A stretch of 64,000 bases of DNA from DATBGS01 sp036557885 (GTDB taxonomy: Bacteria; Chloroflexota; Ktedonobacteria; Ktedonobacterales; DATBGS01). Shown in pieces: positions 8,347 to 15,975 of the stretch. The translations under genes and the position numbers were made by a program. The number at the start of each line of letters is the position of its first letter. The first letter of the stretch is position 1. The DNA lies in NCBI GenBank assembly GCA_036557885.1, contig DATBGS010000069.1, positions 1 to 64,000 of the forward strand, given 5' to 3'. Under the pieces are notes generated by a model. The model saw only the letters and a program-made list of their open reading frames with translations, ran no database searches and was not told the DNA's origin.

Positions 8347-8397
8347 TGTGAAGCACTGCAAGGGAGACATGACATATCTCCCTTGCAGTGCTTCACA
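8347..8397. terminator. perfect 21-bp hairpin after the exporter operon
   Basis: An uninterrupted 21-bp inverted repeat (8347-8367 with 8377-8397) and a 9-base loop. The core is GCACTGCAAGGGAGA and its complement. It lies between the exporter stop and the methyltransferase start. No T-run follows, so it may be a terminator, an RNA-processing signal or a dispersed repeat. The hairpin at 41886-41929 shares the CACTGCAAG core. Confidence 0.5.
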
Positions 8398-8500
8398 CAG
8401 CCACCCGCGCCAGCATAGCTTGCATATCCTTCAGCCCAGGTGATAGCATGGGCAACAGACACCCTCCCACATCACGCAAGCAACAGAAAAGCCTGACTTC

Positions 8501-9247
8501 ATGAACTGGTACGAACAGATATTTGACGAGATCGGCGAAGAATTTGAACTCATCTTTGCTGGTCAAATGCCGCGCACCGGCGCCCAGGTTGACCTGGCAA
8601 TCCAGGCGCTGCGCCTGGAGCCAGGCACACACGTGCTGGACATCGCCTGTGGCGTTGGGCGCCACTCCATCGAACTGGCCCGCCGAGGCTATCACGTGAC
8701 TGGCCTGGACCTTTCGCCCGCGCTGCTCAAGATTGCCGCTGAGCGTGCCCAGCGCGCGGGCGTCCAGGTCAACTGGGTACGCGCCGACATGCGCGAAATC
8801 CCTTTTACCGGCGAGTTCGACGCCGCCTTTAATATCTTTAGCAGTTGGGGCTATCTCGAATCTGAGAGCGAGGACGAAAAAGTGCTGGCCGCCGTCGCCC
8901 GCGCCCTCAAGCCAGGAGGCGCCTTCCTGCTAGAAACGCAGCACCGCGACAGGCTCATCCAGGGCTTTCAATCGCACATCTGGCACGAAGGTATTGGCGT
9001 ACTGGTGTTGGAAGAACGCAGCTTTGATCTCCTCAGCAGCCGCCTCATTGCCGATTGGACCGCCATTTACGACGATGGTCGCCGCCGCCAGTGGCGCATG
9101 ACCACCCGACAGTATACCGCTGCTGAGCTACGCCGCATGCTGGAAACAGCAGGCTTCGTCGTCACGCAATCCTTTGGCAACTACGACGGCTCGCCGCTCA
9201 CTCTGGAAAGCACCCGCCTCATCCTCGTAGCAGAACAGTCCTCCTAA
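8501..9247 (+). CDS. class I SAM-dependent methyltransferase
   Basis: A 248-residue soluble protein. Motif I is HVLDIACGVGRHSIELARRG (residues about 46-65), followed by VTGLDLSPALL with the ribose-binding Asp, then VRADMREIPF and FDAAFNIFSSWGYL. This is the Methyltransf_11/25 type. The C-terminal half has a beta-rich stretch (WRMTTRQYTAAELRRMLETAGF) typical of small-molecule methyltransferases. The substrate cannot be told. The ribosome site is weak. It stands alone: the exporter hairpin is upstream and a 341-base gap follows, which holds a short leader ORF for rsgA and little else that I can identify. Confidence 0.88.
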   Translation: MNWYEQIFDEIGEEFELIFAGQMPRTGAQVDLAIQALRLEPGTHVLDIACGVGRHSIELARRGYHVTGLDLSPALLKIAAERAQRAGVQVNWVRADMREIPFTGEFDAAFNIFSSWGYLESESEDEKVLAAVARALKPGGAFLLETQHRDRLIQGFQSHIWHEGIGVLVLEERSFDLLSSRLIADWTAIYDDGRRRQWRMTTRQYTAAELRRMLETAGFVVTQSFGNYDGSPLTLESTRLILVAEQSS

Positions 9248-9542
9248 CTCATGGGTAAATTGCTCTGCGGAAGTGCATGAGGAAATTCAGGAACAAGTCT
9301 TGCCAAATCTCGCCTGTAATCATAAGATGTAGCCGGCAAGGTAGCGAACCACAGGGAACAGGCCCTTCTTTCCAAGAGAGGCCAGACGCTGATTCGCTCG
9401 CCTGGGGAGAGAACCGGCCACACATCCCTTTCCCAACTCAACAATCCTGATAATTTCACAGCCATTTTGAGCGTTCATTCGTTTTACAGGTAGCAGCACA
9501 CAGCAGATACGGGCTGTCGCTTTTGTTATAAGGAGGAATACC

Positions 9543-9587
9543 ATGATTTACGACGCATCGGCCATCTGTCCGAATAGTAGGGGGTGA
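9543..9587 (+). CDS. 14-codon upstream ORF of rsgA
   Basis: MIYDASAICPNSRG, starting at an ATG with an excellent AAGGAGG 6 bases upstream. It stops at 9585-9587, one base before the rsgA start at 9589. Its last codons contain AGGGGG, the rsgA ribosome site. The arrangement suggests translational coupling or a regulatory leader peptide. This is inferred from layout only. Confidence 0.45.
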   Translation: MIYDASAICPNSRG

Positions 9588-9588
9588 C

Positions 9589-10638
9589 ATGGCAGAACAT
9601 CTCACGGGGCTGGTCATCAGCAACACGCATGGCCTCTTCGATGTCGCAACAGAGCAGCACACCTTCCGCTGCACCCTGCGCGGCAAACTCCGCAAACCTC
9701 ATCCCCAGCACGAACCCACCCACAGCGGCCCAGGCCGCAAAGGGTTCAGCCGCTTCTTTCACTCCAGCAAACTACCGTTCCAGCAGCGCCCCAGCGCCGC
9801 CACTGCCGTCGCCGACCCCCCAGAACAAGAAGAAGACACCGCGCCCGCGCGTATCACCGTTGGAGACTATGTGCGCTTCACGCTCGTCACAGAGAGCACA
9901 GGCGTCATCGAAGAAGCGCTGCCCCGGCGTAACAAAATGTCGCGTGGCTCCTCGGAAACCGGCAATGAGCAGGTCATGCTGGCAAATCTCGATCAGGTCA
10001 TCCTGGTCTTTGCCGTGCGCGAGCCTGAGCCGCACTTTGGCATGCTGGATCGCTATCTTGCCATCGCCGAGCACAACCAGATCAAACCGCTTATTTGCCT
10101 GAACAAAATAGACCTCGGTGTGGACAAGGCGGTTGAAGATGCCGGGCGCCTCTATGCTCGCCTGGGGTATCCCGTCTTGCGTACCAGCACCATCACGGGC
10201 GAGGGCCTGGACGCCCTGCGCGCCACCCTGCGCGACAAAACCTCGCTGCTCACCGGCCCCTCTGGTGTTGGGAAATCGTCGCTGCTCAACGCCCTTGAGC
10301 CTGGCTTTAGCCTGCGCACCGGCTCTATCAGCGAAGCGACCGGCAAAGGTCGCCACACCACCACCAGCATCCGCCTCTTCCCGCTTTCCTTTGGCGGCTG
10401 GCTGGCCGACTCAGCCGGTATCCGCGAACTGGTGCTCTGGAAAATTCCCGCCAAAAGCCTGGCACGCTGCTTCATCGAAATGCGCCGCTATCTGGGCAAA
10501 TGCGAGTACGACGACTGTACCCATACCGAGGCAGAGGAAGGCTGCGCCATCATGCGCGCGCGCAAGCAGGGGAAAATTCGCGTGGCTCGCTATCAGAGCT
10601 ATCTACGCTTGTACGAAGAAGCGGAAGACGAGGAATAG
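9589..10638 (+). CDS. rsgA: ribosome small subunit-dependent GTPase A
   Basis: A 349-residue circularly permuted GTPase that binds the 30S subunit and helps its late maturation. An N-terminal OB-fold region (LTGLVISNTHGLFDV, then YVRFTLVTESTGVIEEALPRRN) leads to G4 (NKID), G5, then G1 GPSGVGKSSLLNAL, G2 GRHTTTS and G3 DSAGIRE, in the permuted order G4-G5-G1-G2-G3 that defines YjeQ/RsgA. The C-terminal zinc module shows C..DDCTHTEAEEGC (Cys-His-Cys). The OB domain has an insert of about 55 residues, rich in His, Pro and Ala (residues 38-85), beyond the usual length. AGGGGG precedes the ATG. It is convergent with rel. Confidence 0.95.
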   Translation: MAEHLTGLVISNTHGLFDVATEQHTFRCTLRGKLRKPHPQHEPTHSGPGRKGFSRFFHSSKLPFQQRPSAATAVADPPEQEEDTAPARITVGDYVRFTLVTESTGVIEEALPRRNKMSRGSSETGNEQVMLANLDQVILVFAVREPEPHFGMLDRYLAIAEHNQIKPLICLNKIDLGVDKAVEDAGRLYARLGYPVLRTSTITGEGLDALRATLRDKTSLLTGPSGVGKSSLLNALEPGFSLRTGSISEATGKGRHTTTSIRLFPLSFGGWLADSAGIRELVLWKIPAKSLARCFIEMRRYLGKCEYDDCTHTEAEEGCAIMRARKQGKIRVARYQSYLRLYEEAEDEE

Positions 10639-10659
10639 ATGCTATTTCACGGCCATTAC

Positions 10660-10718
10660 AGCGCGGGTATTTGGGCCGGGCGTCTGGCGATACGTCTGTG
10701 TAACGCCCCACCCGCGCT
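10660..10718. terminator. bidirectional hairpin between rsgA and rel
   Basis: Two stacked stems in the 91-base convergent gap: outer AGCGCGGGT (10660-10668) with ACCCGCGCT (10710-10718), and inner GGGCGT (10678-10683) with ACGCCC (10703-10708). A short TTT follows on the plus strand. Position between convergent genes supports a terminator. Confidence 0.45.
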
Positions 10719-10729
10719 TTCTGGTGCTC

Positions 10730-13213
10730 TTAGCGCAGATCGCGCTCGACCTGAACCACGTCTTTCATCTTCTTGAGCCGGGCCATAATATAGGCTAACT
10801 GATCGAGGCTTTCAATCTCCAGCGTCGCGGTGATAATCGCTTTGCGTGCTGATGGCATGGTGGTGGCGCCTACTGCCGCCATATTGATGCCTAACTCTGT
10901 CATCGTTGCCGCCACATCGCGCATCAACCCGGTGCGGTCCTGCGCCGTAATAATGATCGGCGCCAGATAATGCTGCGGCGTCATCGTGTTCCAGCTTACC
11001 TCAATCAGCCGCTCGCTGGAACGCTCGCGCGCACGGCGGATATTCTTACAATCCGCCCGATGCACCACCACTCCACGCCCCCGGCTGGTAAAACCGATGA
11101 TTTCATCACCCGGCAGAGGTGAACAGCAATTTGCGAGCTTGGTGAGCAGCCCGCTCACGCCACCCACGCTGACTCCCGCTGGCTCTCGTGAAGGGGCTGG
11201 AGCAGCAGCACTCGTCAGCACCTCTTGATCGGCGGCAGCCGCCTGTGCATCGCGGGAGGTCGCCGTCTCCTGTGCTTTGCGTACCTCTTCCTCATGCTCC
11301 AAGAGGCGCTGAGCCACCGTATGCTGGCGCAATTTCTCGCGGGCAATGGCGATCAGGAGCGTTTCCCAATCGCTTTGCTCAAACTCGTCGAGCAGCCACT
11401 CTTTCTCATCTTCGGTCAGCGTGGCCGCGCTGCGCCCGCCCTGCGCCCGCAGTTCACGATCAAGCTGCTCCAGCCCCACCTGCAAATCAATATCGCGCTC
11501 GGTCGTCTTGAGGTAGCGTAAAATCTTCTCGCGAGCGTGCTTGCTGCGCGCAACATTCAACCAATCGCGCGTGGGATGCGCATTCTTGTTCGTGAGAATA
11601 GCAACGATCTCGCCATTTCTGAGTTCATAGTCCAGCGGCACCATTTTTGTCACCAGCCGCTCGGCATCGGTCACACGCGCGCCAGCGCAATGGTCGCCCA
11701 CTTCGCTGTGCACTCGATAGGCAAAATCAAGCGGCGTGGAGCCAACTGGCAACTCTTTCACATCGCCTTTGGGTGTAAAGACAAACATCTGGTCCTTCAG
11801 CAGGTCATCCTTGACCGTCTCCACAAATTCCGTCGCTCCCAGGGCCAGTTCCTTTTGCCACTCGCGCACCTGCTCAATCCAGGCCAGCATCTCCTTGCGC
11901 GGCAAGGTGGACCCGCCCGACTGTTTATAGTACCAGTGGGTCGCCACGCCCAGTTCTGCGGTACGGTGCATCTCCTGCGTGCGAATCTGAATCTCAGTCA
12001 GGCGATCATCCAGACAAAAGACCGTTGTATGCAGCGATTGATACCCGTTCTGCTTCGGCTGCCCAATATAATCTTTGATTCGGCCTTCTTTGGGGCGCCA
12101 GATCATATGGATATGCCCAAGCGCCCGATAACATTCCTCAACCGTATCCGTCAGAATACGGAACGCAATCAGGTCGTGAATCTCGCTAATATCCACACCC
12201 AGGCGCTCCATCTTCTGATAAATGCTGTAGAGATGTTTTGGCCGACCACTCACCACCGCCTTAATCCCCGCGCGCTCCATCTCTTCCCGCAAAATGGCGC
12301 ACACCTGCTCCACATAGTCCTTACGCTGCTCGCGTTTCTCGGCCACCAACTCCTTGAGCCATTGATATTTCTTTGGCTCCAGATACTTAAACGCCAGGTC
12401 TTCCAGCTCGGTTTTCATCAAGCCCATGCCCAGACGGGCCGCCAGCGGCGCGTAAATCTCGCGGGTTTCGCGCGATTTTGCCTGCTGCTGCGCCGGACTC
12501 ATCGCCTCCAGCGTGCGCATATTATGTAGGCGGTCCCCCAGCTTCACCACCACCACGCGCGGGTCTTCGGCCATCGCCAGCAACAGCTTGCGCACCGTCT
12601 CGGCATCTTGCCTGATCTGACTATCGCGCACCCGCTTTTTGCGCCGCTCCTCATCCCCTGGCGCCGCGCGAGTTTTGGTCCCTGCCTCAGCAGGACCAGT
12701 CGTCTCAGTCTGAGCGCCAGGCTTACCGCTCTCATCGTTAGATGCTGGCTCACCCTCAGCAACCCGCTCCTCCGCCTCGCGCCCGGCAGAGATCACCCGC
12801 AGCGCGCTCTTGCCACGCCCTTCCTTCTTGCTCTCAAAGGCGTTAAACTTCGTCACCCCATCCACAATGTTGGTAATCCCCGGCCCAAACTGCTCACGAA
12901 TCTCATCTAAGGTAAAGCGGGTATCCTCTACGACATCATGCAGCAGGGCAGCCGCAATGCCCTGCCCATCAATGCGCATATCGGCCAGAATCTTTGCCAC
13001 CGCCAGCGGGTGCTCAATATATGGCTCACCGGACTGGCGCTTGACCCCGCGATGGGCCTCCTCAGCCAGCAGATAGGCACGCTGCACCAGTTCCAACTCT
13101 TTGGCTGGCATATAGCGCTGGCATGCCTCTAGCAGAGCCAACAGAGCGCCTGTTGGCTCGCTGATGATAGGTGCATCTTGTGAGGGGACATCCCTACGAC
13201 TGGCCGAAGACAT
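10730..13213 (-). CDS. rel: bifunctional (p)ppGpp synthetase/hydrolase
   Basis: An 827-residue Rel/SpoT protein. The start is the ATG at 13213 with AGGAG 7 bases upstream; an open N-terminal extension is ignored. The HD hydrolase domain shows IEHPLAVAKIL, HDVVEDT (residues 92-98) and LGDRLHNMRTL (226-236), so hydrolase activity is expected. The synthetase domain follows (HLYSIYQKMERLGVDISEIHDL, then QPKQNGYQSLHT). Then come TGS (MFVFTPKGDVKELPVGSTPL), a helical region, and C-terminal ACT (LAPIIITAQDRTGLMRDV). Between VDGVTK (122) and RKLLLAMA (208) lies a polar insert about 65 residues longer than in typical Rel proteins. The gene is transcribed alone from its own promoter and is the likely single long Rel of the genome. 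Confidence 0.95.
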   Translation of the reverse strand: MSSASRRDVPSQDAPIISEPTGALLALLEACQRYMPAKELELVQRAYLLAEEAHRGVKRQSGEPYIEHPLAVAKILADMRIDGQGIAAALLHDVVEDTRFTLDEIREQFGPGITNIVDGVTKFNAFESKKEGRGKSALRVISAGREAEERVAEGEPASNDESGKPGAQTETTGPAEAGTKTRAAPGDEERRKKRVRDSQIRQDAETVRKLLLAMAEDPRVVVVKLGDRLHNMRTLEAMSPAQQQAKSRETREIYAPLAARLGMGLMKTELEDLAFKYLEPKKYQWLKELVAEKREQRKDYVEQVCAILREEMERAGIKAVVSGRPKHLYSIYQKMERLGVDISEIHDLIAFRILTDTVEECYRALGHIHMIWRPKEGRIKDYIGQPKQNGYQSLHTTVFCLDDRLTEIQIRTQEMHRTAELGVATHWYYKQSGGSTLPRKEMLAWIEQVREWQKELALGATEFVETVKDDLLKDQMFVFTPKGDVKELPVGSTPLDFAYRVHSEVGDHCAGARVTDAERLVTKMVPLDYELRNGEIVAILTNKNAHPTRDWLNVARSKHAREKILRYLKTTERDIDLQVGLEQLDRELRAQGGRSAATLTEDEKEWLLDEFEQSDWETLLIAIAREKLRQHTVAQRLLEHEEEVRKAQETATSRDAQAAAADQEVLTSAAAPAPSREPAGVSVGGVSGLLTKLANCCSPLPGDEIIGFTSRGRGVVVHRADCKNIRRARERSSERLIEVSWNTMTPQHYLAPIIITAQDRTGLMRDVAATMTELGINMAAVGATTMPSARKAIITATLEIESLDQLAYIMARLKKMKDVVQVERDLR

Positions 13214-13271
13214 ACGATTGCTCCTGGCACGAGGGCCAATTACCTTTGCTGTATGCGCTCGTGAAAATATA

Positions 13272-13300
13272 ATTGTACTATACAGCCGCGAGCGCAGCAA
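13272..13300 (-). promoter_or_regulatory. probable rel promoter
   Basis: On the minus strand, TTGCTG (13295-13300) and TACAAT (13272-13277) are 17 bases apart. They lie about 60 bases upstream of the rel start. The remaining gap up to 13550 shows nothing else I can identify. Confidence 0.5.
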
Positions 13301-13550
13301 TGCCATCTGTTGCAATCTCCACAGTTGAAACCGCCCCTCTGGCTTCTGTGTTGGCTGCCCCATCTCCAGCCACCTTTCTGGATACTCAACGCGGTATCCA
13401 GCGACTTCTATAGAAAATCCGTCTAGTGGTTAATACGAAGCTGGCAACAAACGATGGAGCAATCATCGTTAGAAGTGTGGGCAACTTCAATGCCAACATG
13501 GGCACGACGCGCCTTGAACACCTGGACCCCGCGCCTGCAAGGGAGAACCT

Positions 13551-13588
13551 AAAAAAAGGAGAGACAGGCCAGGAGACTTCCTGGCCTG
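13551..13588 (-). terminator. rho-independent terminator of the zinc-ribbon gene
   Basis: Read on the minus strand, a perfect 10-bp stem CAGGCCAGGA/TCCTGGCCTG (13579-13588 with 13565-13574, 4-base loop) is followed after 7 bases by seven T residues (13551-13557). It lies 37 bases past the stop of the gene at 13625-13933. Confidence 0.75.
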
Positions 13589-13624
13589 CTCTGCCGTGCC
13601 CTTTGCAGAACCCTACTGGATGAT

Positions 13625-13933
13625 CTAACGGCGCACACGCACCTTATCATAACAAGAGCTACAATACACCGGGCGATCATTCTTCGGCAGGAATGGCACC
13701 TCGGTTTCGGTACCACATTCGGCACAGATGACTTTGTGCATCTCACGGGGCTGCCGCTCACCACCAACTCGGCCACCCAGCCCACCAGATGCACGGCGGG
13801 CAGCGCGACAATCTGGGCAGCGCTGCGGCTCGTTCATGAGACCTTTCTGCTGATAGAACTCTTGCTCACCAGCAGTGAACACAAAGTCCTTGCCGCATTC
13901 GCGGCACCTGAGGGTTTTGTCTGTGAAGTTCAA
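13625..13933 (-). CDS. small double zinc-ribbon protein
   Basis: A 102-residue protein with two four-cysteine ribbons. The first has CREC near residues 10-13 and CPDC near 39-42. The second has CAEC near 70-73 and CSSC near 91-94. A Gly/Arg-rich linker sits between them. It begins with a TTG codon that has GGGGAGG 7 bases upstream; the MNFTDKTLRC opening fits what I recall of the family (MxFxDKxLxC), which supports this start. The family is annotated only as zinc-binding and is frequent in Chloroflexota and some other phyla. Nucleic-acid or protein binding is plausible but unproven. It is a single gene with a probable promoter at 14069-14097 and a clear terminator. Confidence 0.8.
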   Translation of the reverse strand: MNFTDKTLRCRECGKDFVFTAGEQEFYQQKGLMNEPQRCPDCRAARRASGGLGGRVGGERQPREMHKVICAECGTETEVPFLPKNDRPVYCSSCYDKVRVRR

Positions 13934-14068
13934 CTAGGGACCTCCCCTTTAAAAGTGTCGGTTATCCTGGGTCATGGTCCGAACTCCGCTTGGCTAAGTA
14001 CAGTTTTCCCGAGGAGCTTGGGAGAGCTTGCGCCAGGCCCGCACGTGACCGAGTTGGATACCGGAAAA

Positions 14069-14097
14069 AGCATACACTATTATGGGCGCTTTTTCAA
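14069..14097 (-). promoter_or_regulatory. possible promoter of the zinc-ribbon gene
   Basis: On the minus strand, TTGAAA (14092-14097) and TATGCT (14069-14074) are 17 bases apart. The predicted leader would be about 130 bases. Both boxes are near consensus but unproven. Confidence 0.4.
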
Positions 14098-14211
14098 GAG
14101 GGTTTGTGTACCAGTTTTCCAAAACTTGAATCTTGATACATCCTGACTCATGCTGCTCTACTGCGACACGCCACCCGTGTTGTTTTCTAGCCCTGGTACC
14201 ACTGCATGTGT

Positions 14212-14217
14212 TATAAT
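14212..14217 (+). promoter_or_regulatory. -10 box of tgt, possibly giving a leaderless mRNA
   Basis: A perfect TATAAT ends 7 bases before the ATG at 14225. A transcript starting at the usual distance would begin on or next to that codon. No good -35 box is seen at standard spacing. Confidence 0.4.
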
Positions 14218-14224
14218 GCCCGCT

Positions 14225-15433
14225 ATGCAAAGCCATCCAGCATCAGCGCTGACGTTCACCATTCAGACCCGCTGCCCAGATACGCGCGCACGTACCGCCG
14301 TCCTCCAGACCCCACACGGCGAGATTCCCACCCCAATCTATATGCCGGTGGGCACGCAGGCCAGCGTCAAAGCGCTCACCCCCGCCGAACTCCAAACGCT
14401 CGGCGCCAAAATCATCTTAAGCAACACCTATCATCTGCTGCTGCGCCCCGGCCCGGAACTCATCGCCAGCTTTGGTGGCCTGCACGAGTTTATGCAGTGG
14501 CGCGGCCCCCTTCTCACCGATAGCGGCGGCTTCCAGGTCTTTAGCCTGGGCCATCTGCGCAAACTCACTGATGAAGGCGTGCGCTTCCGCTCGCACCTGG
14601 ACGGCTCCGAACTCTTCCTGACGCCAGAGCGCGTCATCGCTATCGAAGAACACTATGGCGCCGACATCATCCTCCCGCTGGATGAATGTATCGCCTATCC
14701 CGCTGCGGCCTCGGTCAGCCGCCTCGCTATGGAGCGCACCCACCGCTGGGCCGAGCGCGCCCTGGCCGCCAAACAACGCCCAGACCAGGCGCTCTTTGGT
14801 ATCATCCAGGGTGGCTTTGATGCTGATCTGCGCGGCGAAAGCGCCCGCTTCATCGGCGCGCTGCCCTTCCCTGGTTTCTCCATTGGCGGCCTCTCGGTTG
14901 GCGAACCCAAGCATCTCATGTGGCCGCTGCTGTCCGCCGCCATTGCGGAATTGCCCGATGGCAAGCCGCGCCACCTGTTGGGCGTTGGCTCCCCGGAGGA
15001 TTTACTGGAAGGCGTCGCGCATGGGGTAGATATGTTTGATTGTGTCCTGCCCACGCGCACCGCCCGCAACGGCGGGCTGTATACACGCGCGGGCCGCGTC
15101 AATATTCGCGCGGCGCGTTTTCGCAGCGAGCGCGGACCCGTCGAGCCGGGCTGCGATTGCGCCACCTGCCAGACCTTTAGCGCGGGCTACCTGCATCACC
15201 TGGCCCGCGCGGGCGAACTACTCTACTATCGCCTGGGCACCATCCACAACCTGCGCTTTATGGCCCGCCTCATGGAGCAGGTGCGCCAGACCATCAAAGA
15301 CGGCACCTTTGCCCGCTTTAAAGACGACTTTCTGGCGGGCTACACCCCGGCCAGCGAACAGGTGCGCGAAGAACAGCGCAAGAAGTGGCTGGCGGCCAGA
15401 GCCGTTGAGCGGGCCGCCGAGCGCAGAAGTTGA
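14225..15433 (+). CDS. tgt: queuine/preQ1 tRNA-guanine transglycosylase
   Basis: A 402-residue TGT that swaps guanine 34 of tRNAs with GUN anticodons for a 7-deazaguanine on the way to queuosine. Seen: MPVGTQASVKALTP at the start of the barrel, LLTDSGGFQVFSL with the catalytic-site Asp, GIIQGG, FSIGGLSVGEP, the nucleophile region DCVLPTRTARNG, and the zinc site CDCATC with a later His in GTIHNLRF. The C-terminal tail is about 20 residues longer than usual and basic. Of the possible starts (14150, 14216, 14225) the last best fits family length. The preceding TATAAT rules out the upstream ones if it is the promoter. queG at 48674 acts later in the same pathway. It is convergent with osmC, with only 6 bases between. 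Confidence 0.95.
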   Translation: MQSHPASALTFTIQTRCPDTRARTAVLQTPHGEIPTPIYMPVGTQASVKALTPAELQTLGAKIILSNTYHLLLRPGPELIASFGGLHEFMQWRGPLLTDSGGFQVFSLGHLRKLTDEGVRFRSHLDGSELFLTPERVIAIEEHYGADIILPLDECIAYPAAASVSRLAMERTHRWAERALAAKQRPDQALFGIIQGGFDADLRGESARFIGALPFPGFSIGGLSVGEPKHLMWPLLSAAIAELPDGKPRHLLGVGSPEDLLEGVAHGVDMFDCVLPTRTARNGGLYTRAGRVNIRAARFRSERGPVEPGCDCATCQTFSAGYLHHLARAGELLYYRLGTIHNLRFMARLMEQVRQTIKDGTFARFKDDFLAGYTPASEQVREEQRKKWLAARAVERAAERRS

Positions 15434-15439
15434 TGAGTC

Positions 15440-15943
15440 CTATTCCCAGCTTGTCTCAATCGTTGGAGGCGTGCGCAGCGTCGAAAGCACCACGCAATAC
15501 TTTTCCGCCTTCTCGCGGAGCGATGCGATCTGCTCCGGCGTCGCCTCTGACGCCACAATCTCTATCGTCGTTCTGATGGCTTTGAAGCCTACGGGCGCTG
15601 TTTGATCAATCCCCAGCGTCCCCTTCAGGTCCAGATCACCCTCAACCGTGATCTGAATCTTCTCCGTCTTGATGCCCATCGCCTCGGCCACCATCTGCGT
15701 TGTGATTTGCGCGCAGGCCGCCAATGCCCCCAGCAGCAGATCACCAGAGCACGCGCCAGTGCCCGCGCCGCCCACGCCAGAATGCGCCTGCGCCTCATAG
15801 ACCGCCCGCCCCAGGTCCACATTACACGTAATCGGCTGATCGCCCTGATCGCCCCTGGCCGTTAGCGTAATCAACGCGCTGTCTGGATTCTGGCGATATT
15901 CCTGCTTCAACGGCTTTTGTTTCTCGCGCAAATTAAAAGTCAT
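15440..15943 (-). CDS. OsmC/Ohr family protein
   Basis: A 167-residue protein of the OsmC fold, in which two cysteines reduce organic hydroperoxides in many members. Cysteines sit in GALAACAQIT and in KYCVVLSTLR, the two expected places (about residues 76 and 150). The N-terminal beta-sheet region (ALITLTARGDQGDQPITCNV) fits the YhfA/OsmC-like subgroup. The ATG at 15943 has AGGAG 7 bases upstream and is preferred to the one at 15964. It lies 32 bases past gatA and could share that transcript. Peroxidase activity is likely but not certain for this subgroup. Confidence 0.85.
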   Translation of the reverse strand: MTFNLREKQKPLKQEYRQNPDSALITLTARGDQGDQPITCNVDLGRAVYEAQAHSGVGGAGTGACSGDLLLGALAACAQITTQMVAEAMGIKTEKIQITVEGDLDLKGTLGIDQTAPVGFKAIRTTIEIVASEATPEQIASLREKAEKYCVVLSTLRTPPTIETSWE

Positions 15944-15975
15944 CCTGGCTCTCCTGTCATGCACACCTTGCGTTG

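Noticed and set aside
11537..12529. 330-codon open frame antisense to rel
   Set aside because: Shadow frame: low-complexity His/Leu/Arg composition and no motif.
13214..13363. 50-residue N-terminal extension of Rel
   Set aside because: The ATG at 13213 has AGGAG at 7 bases and family-like length; a probable promoter lies inside the would-be extension.
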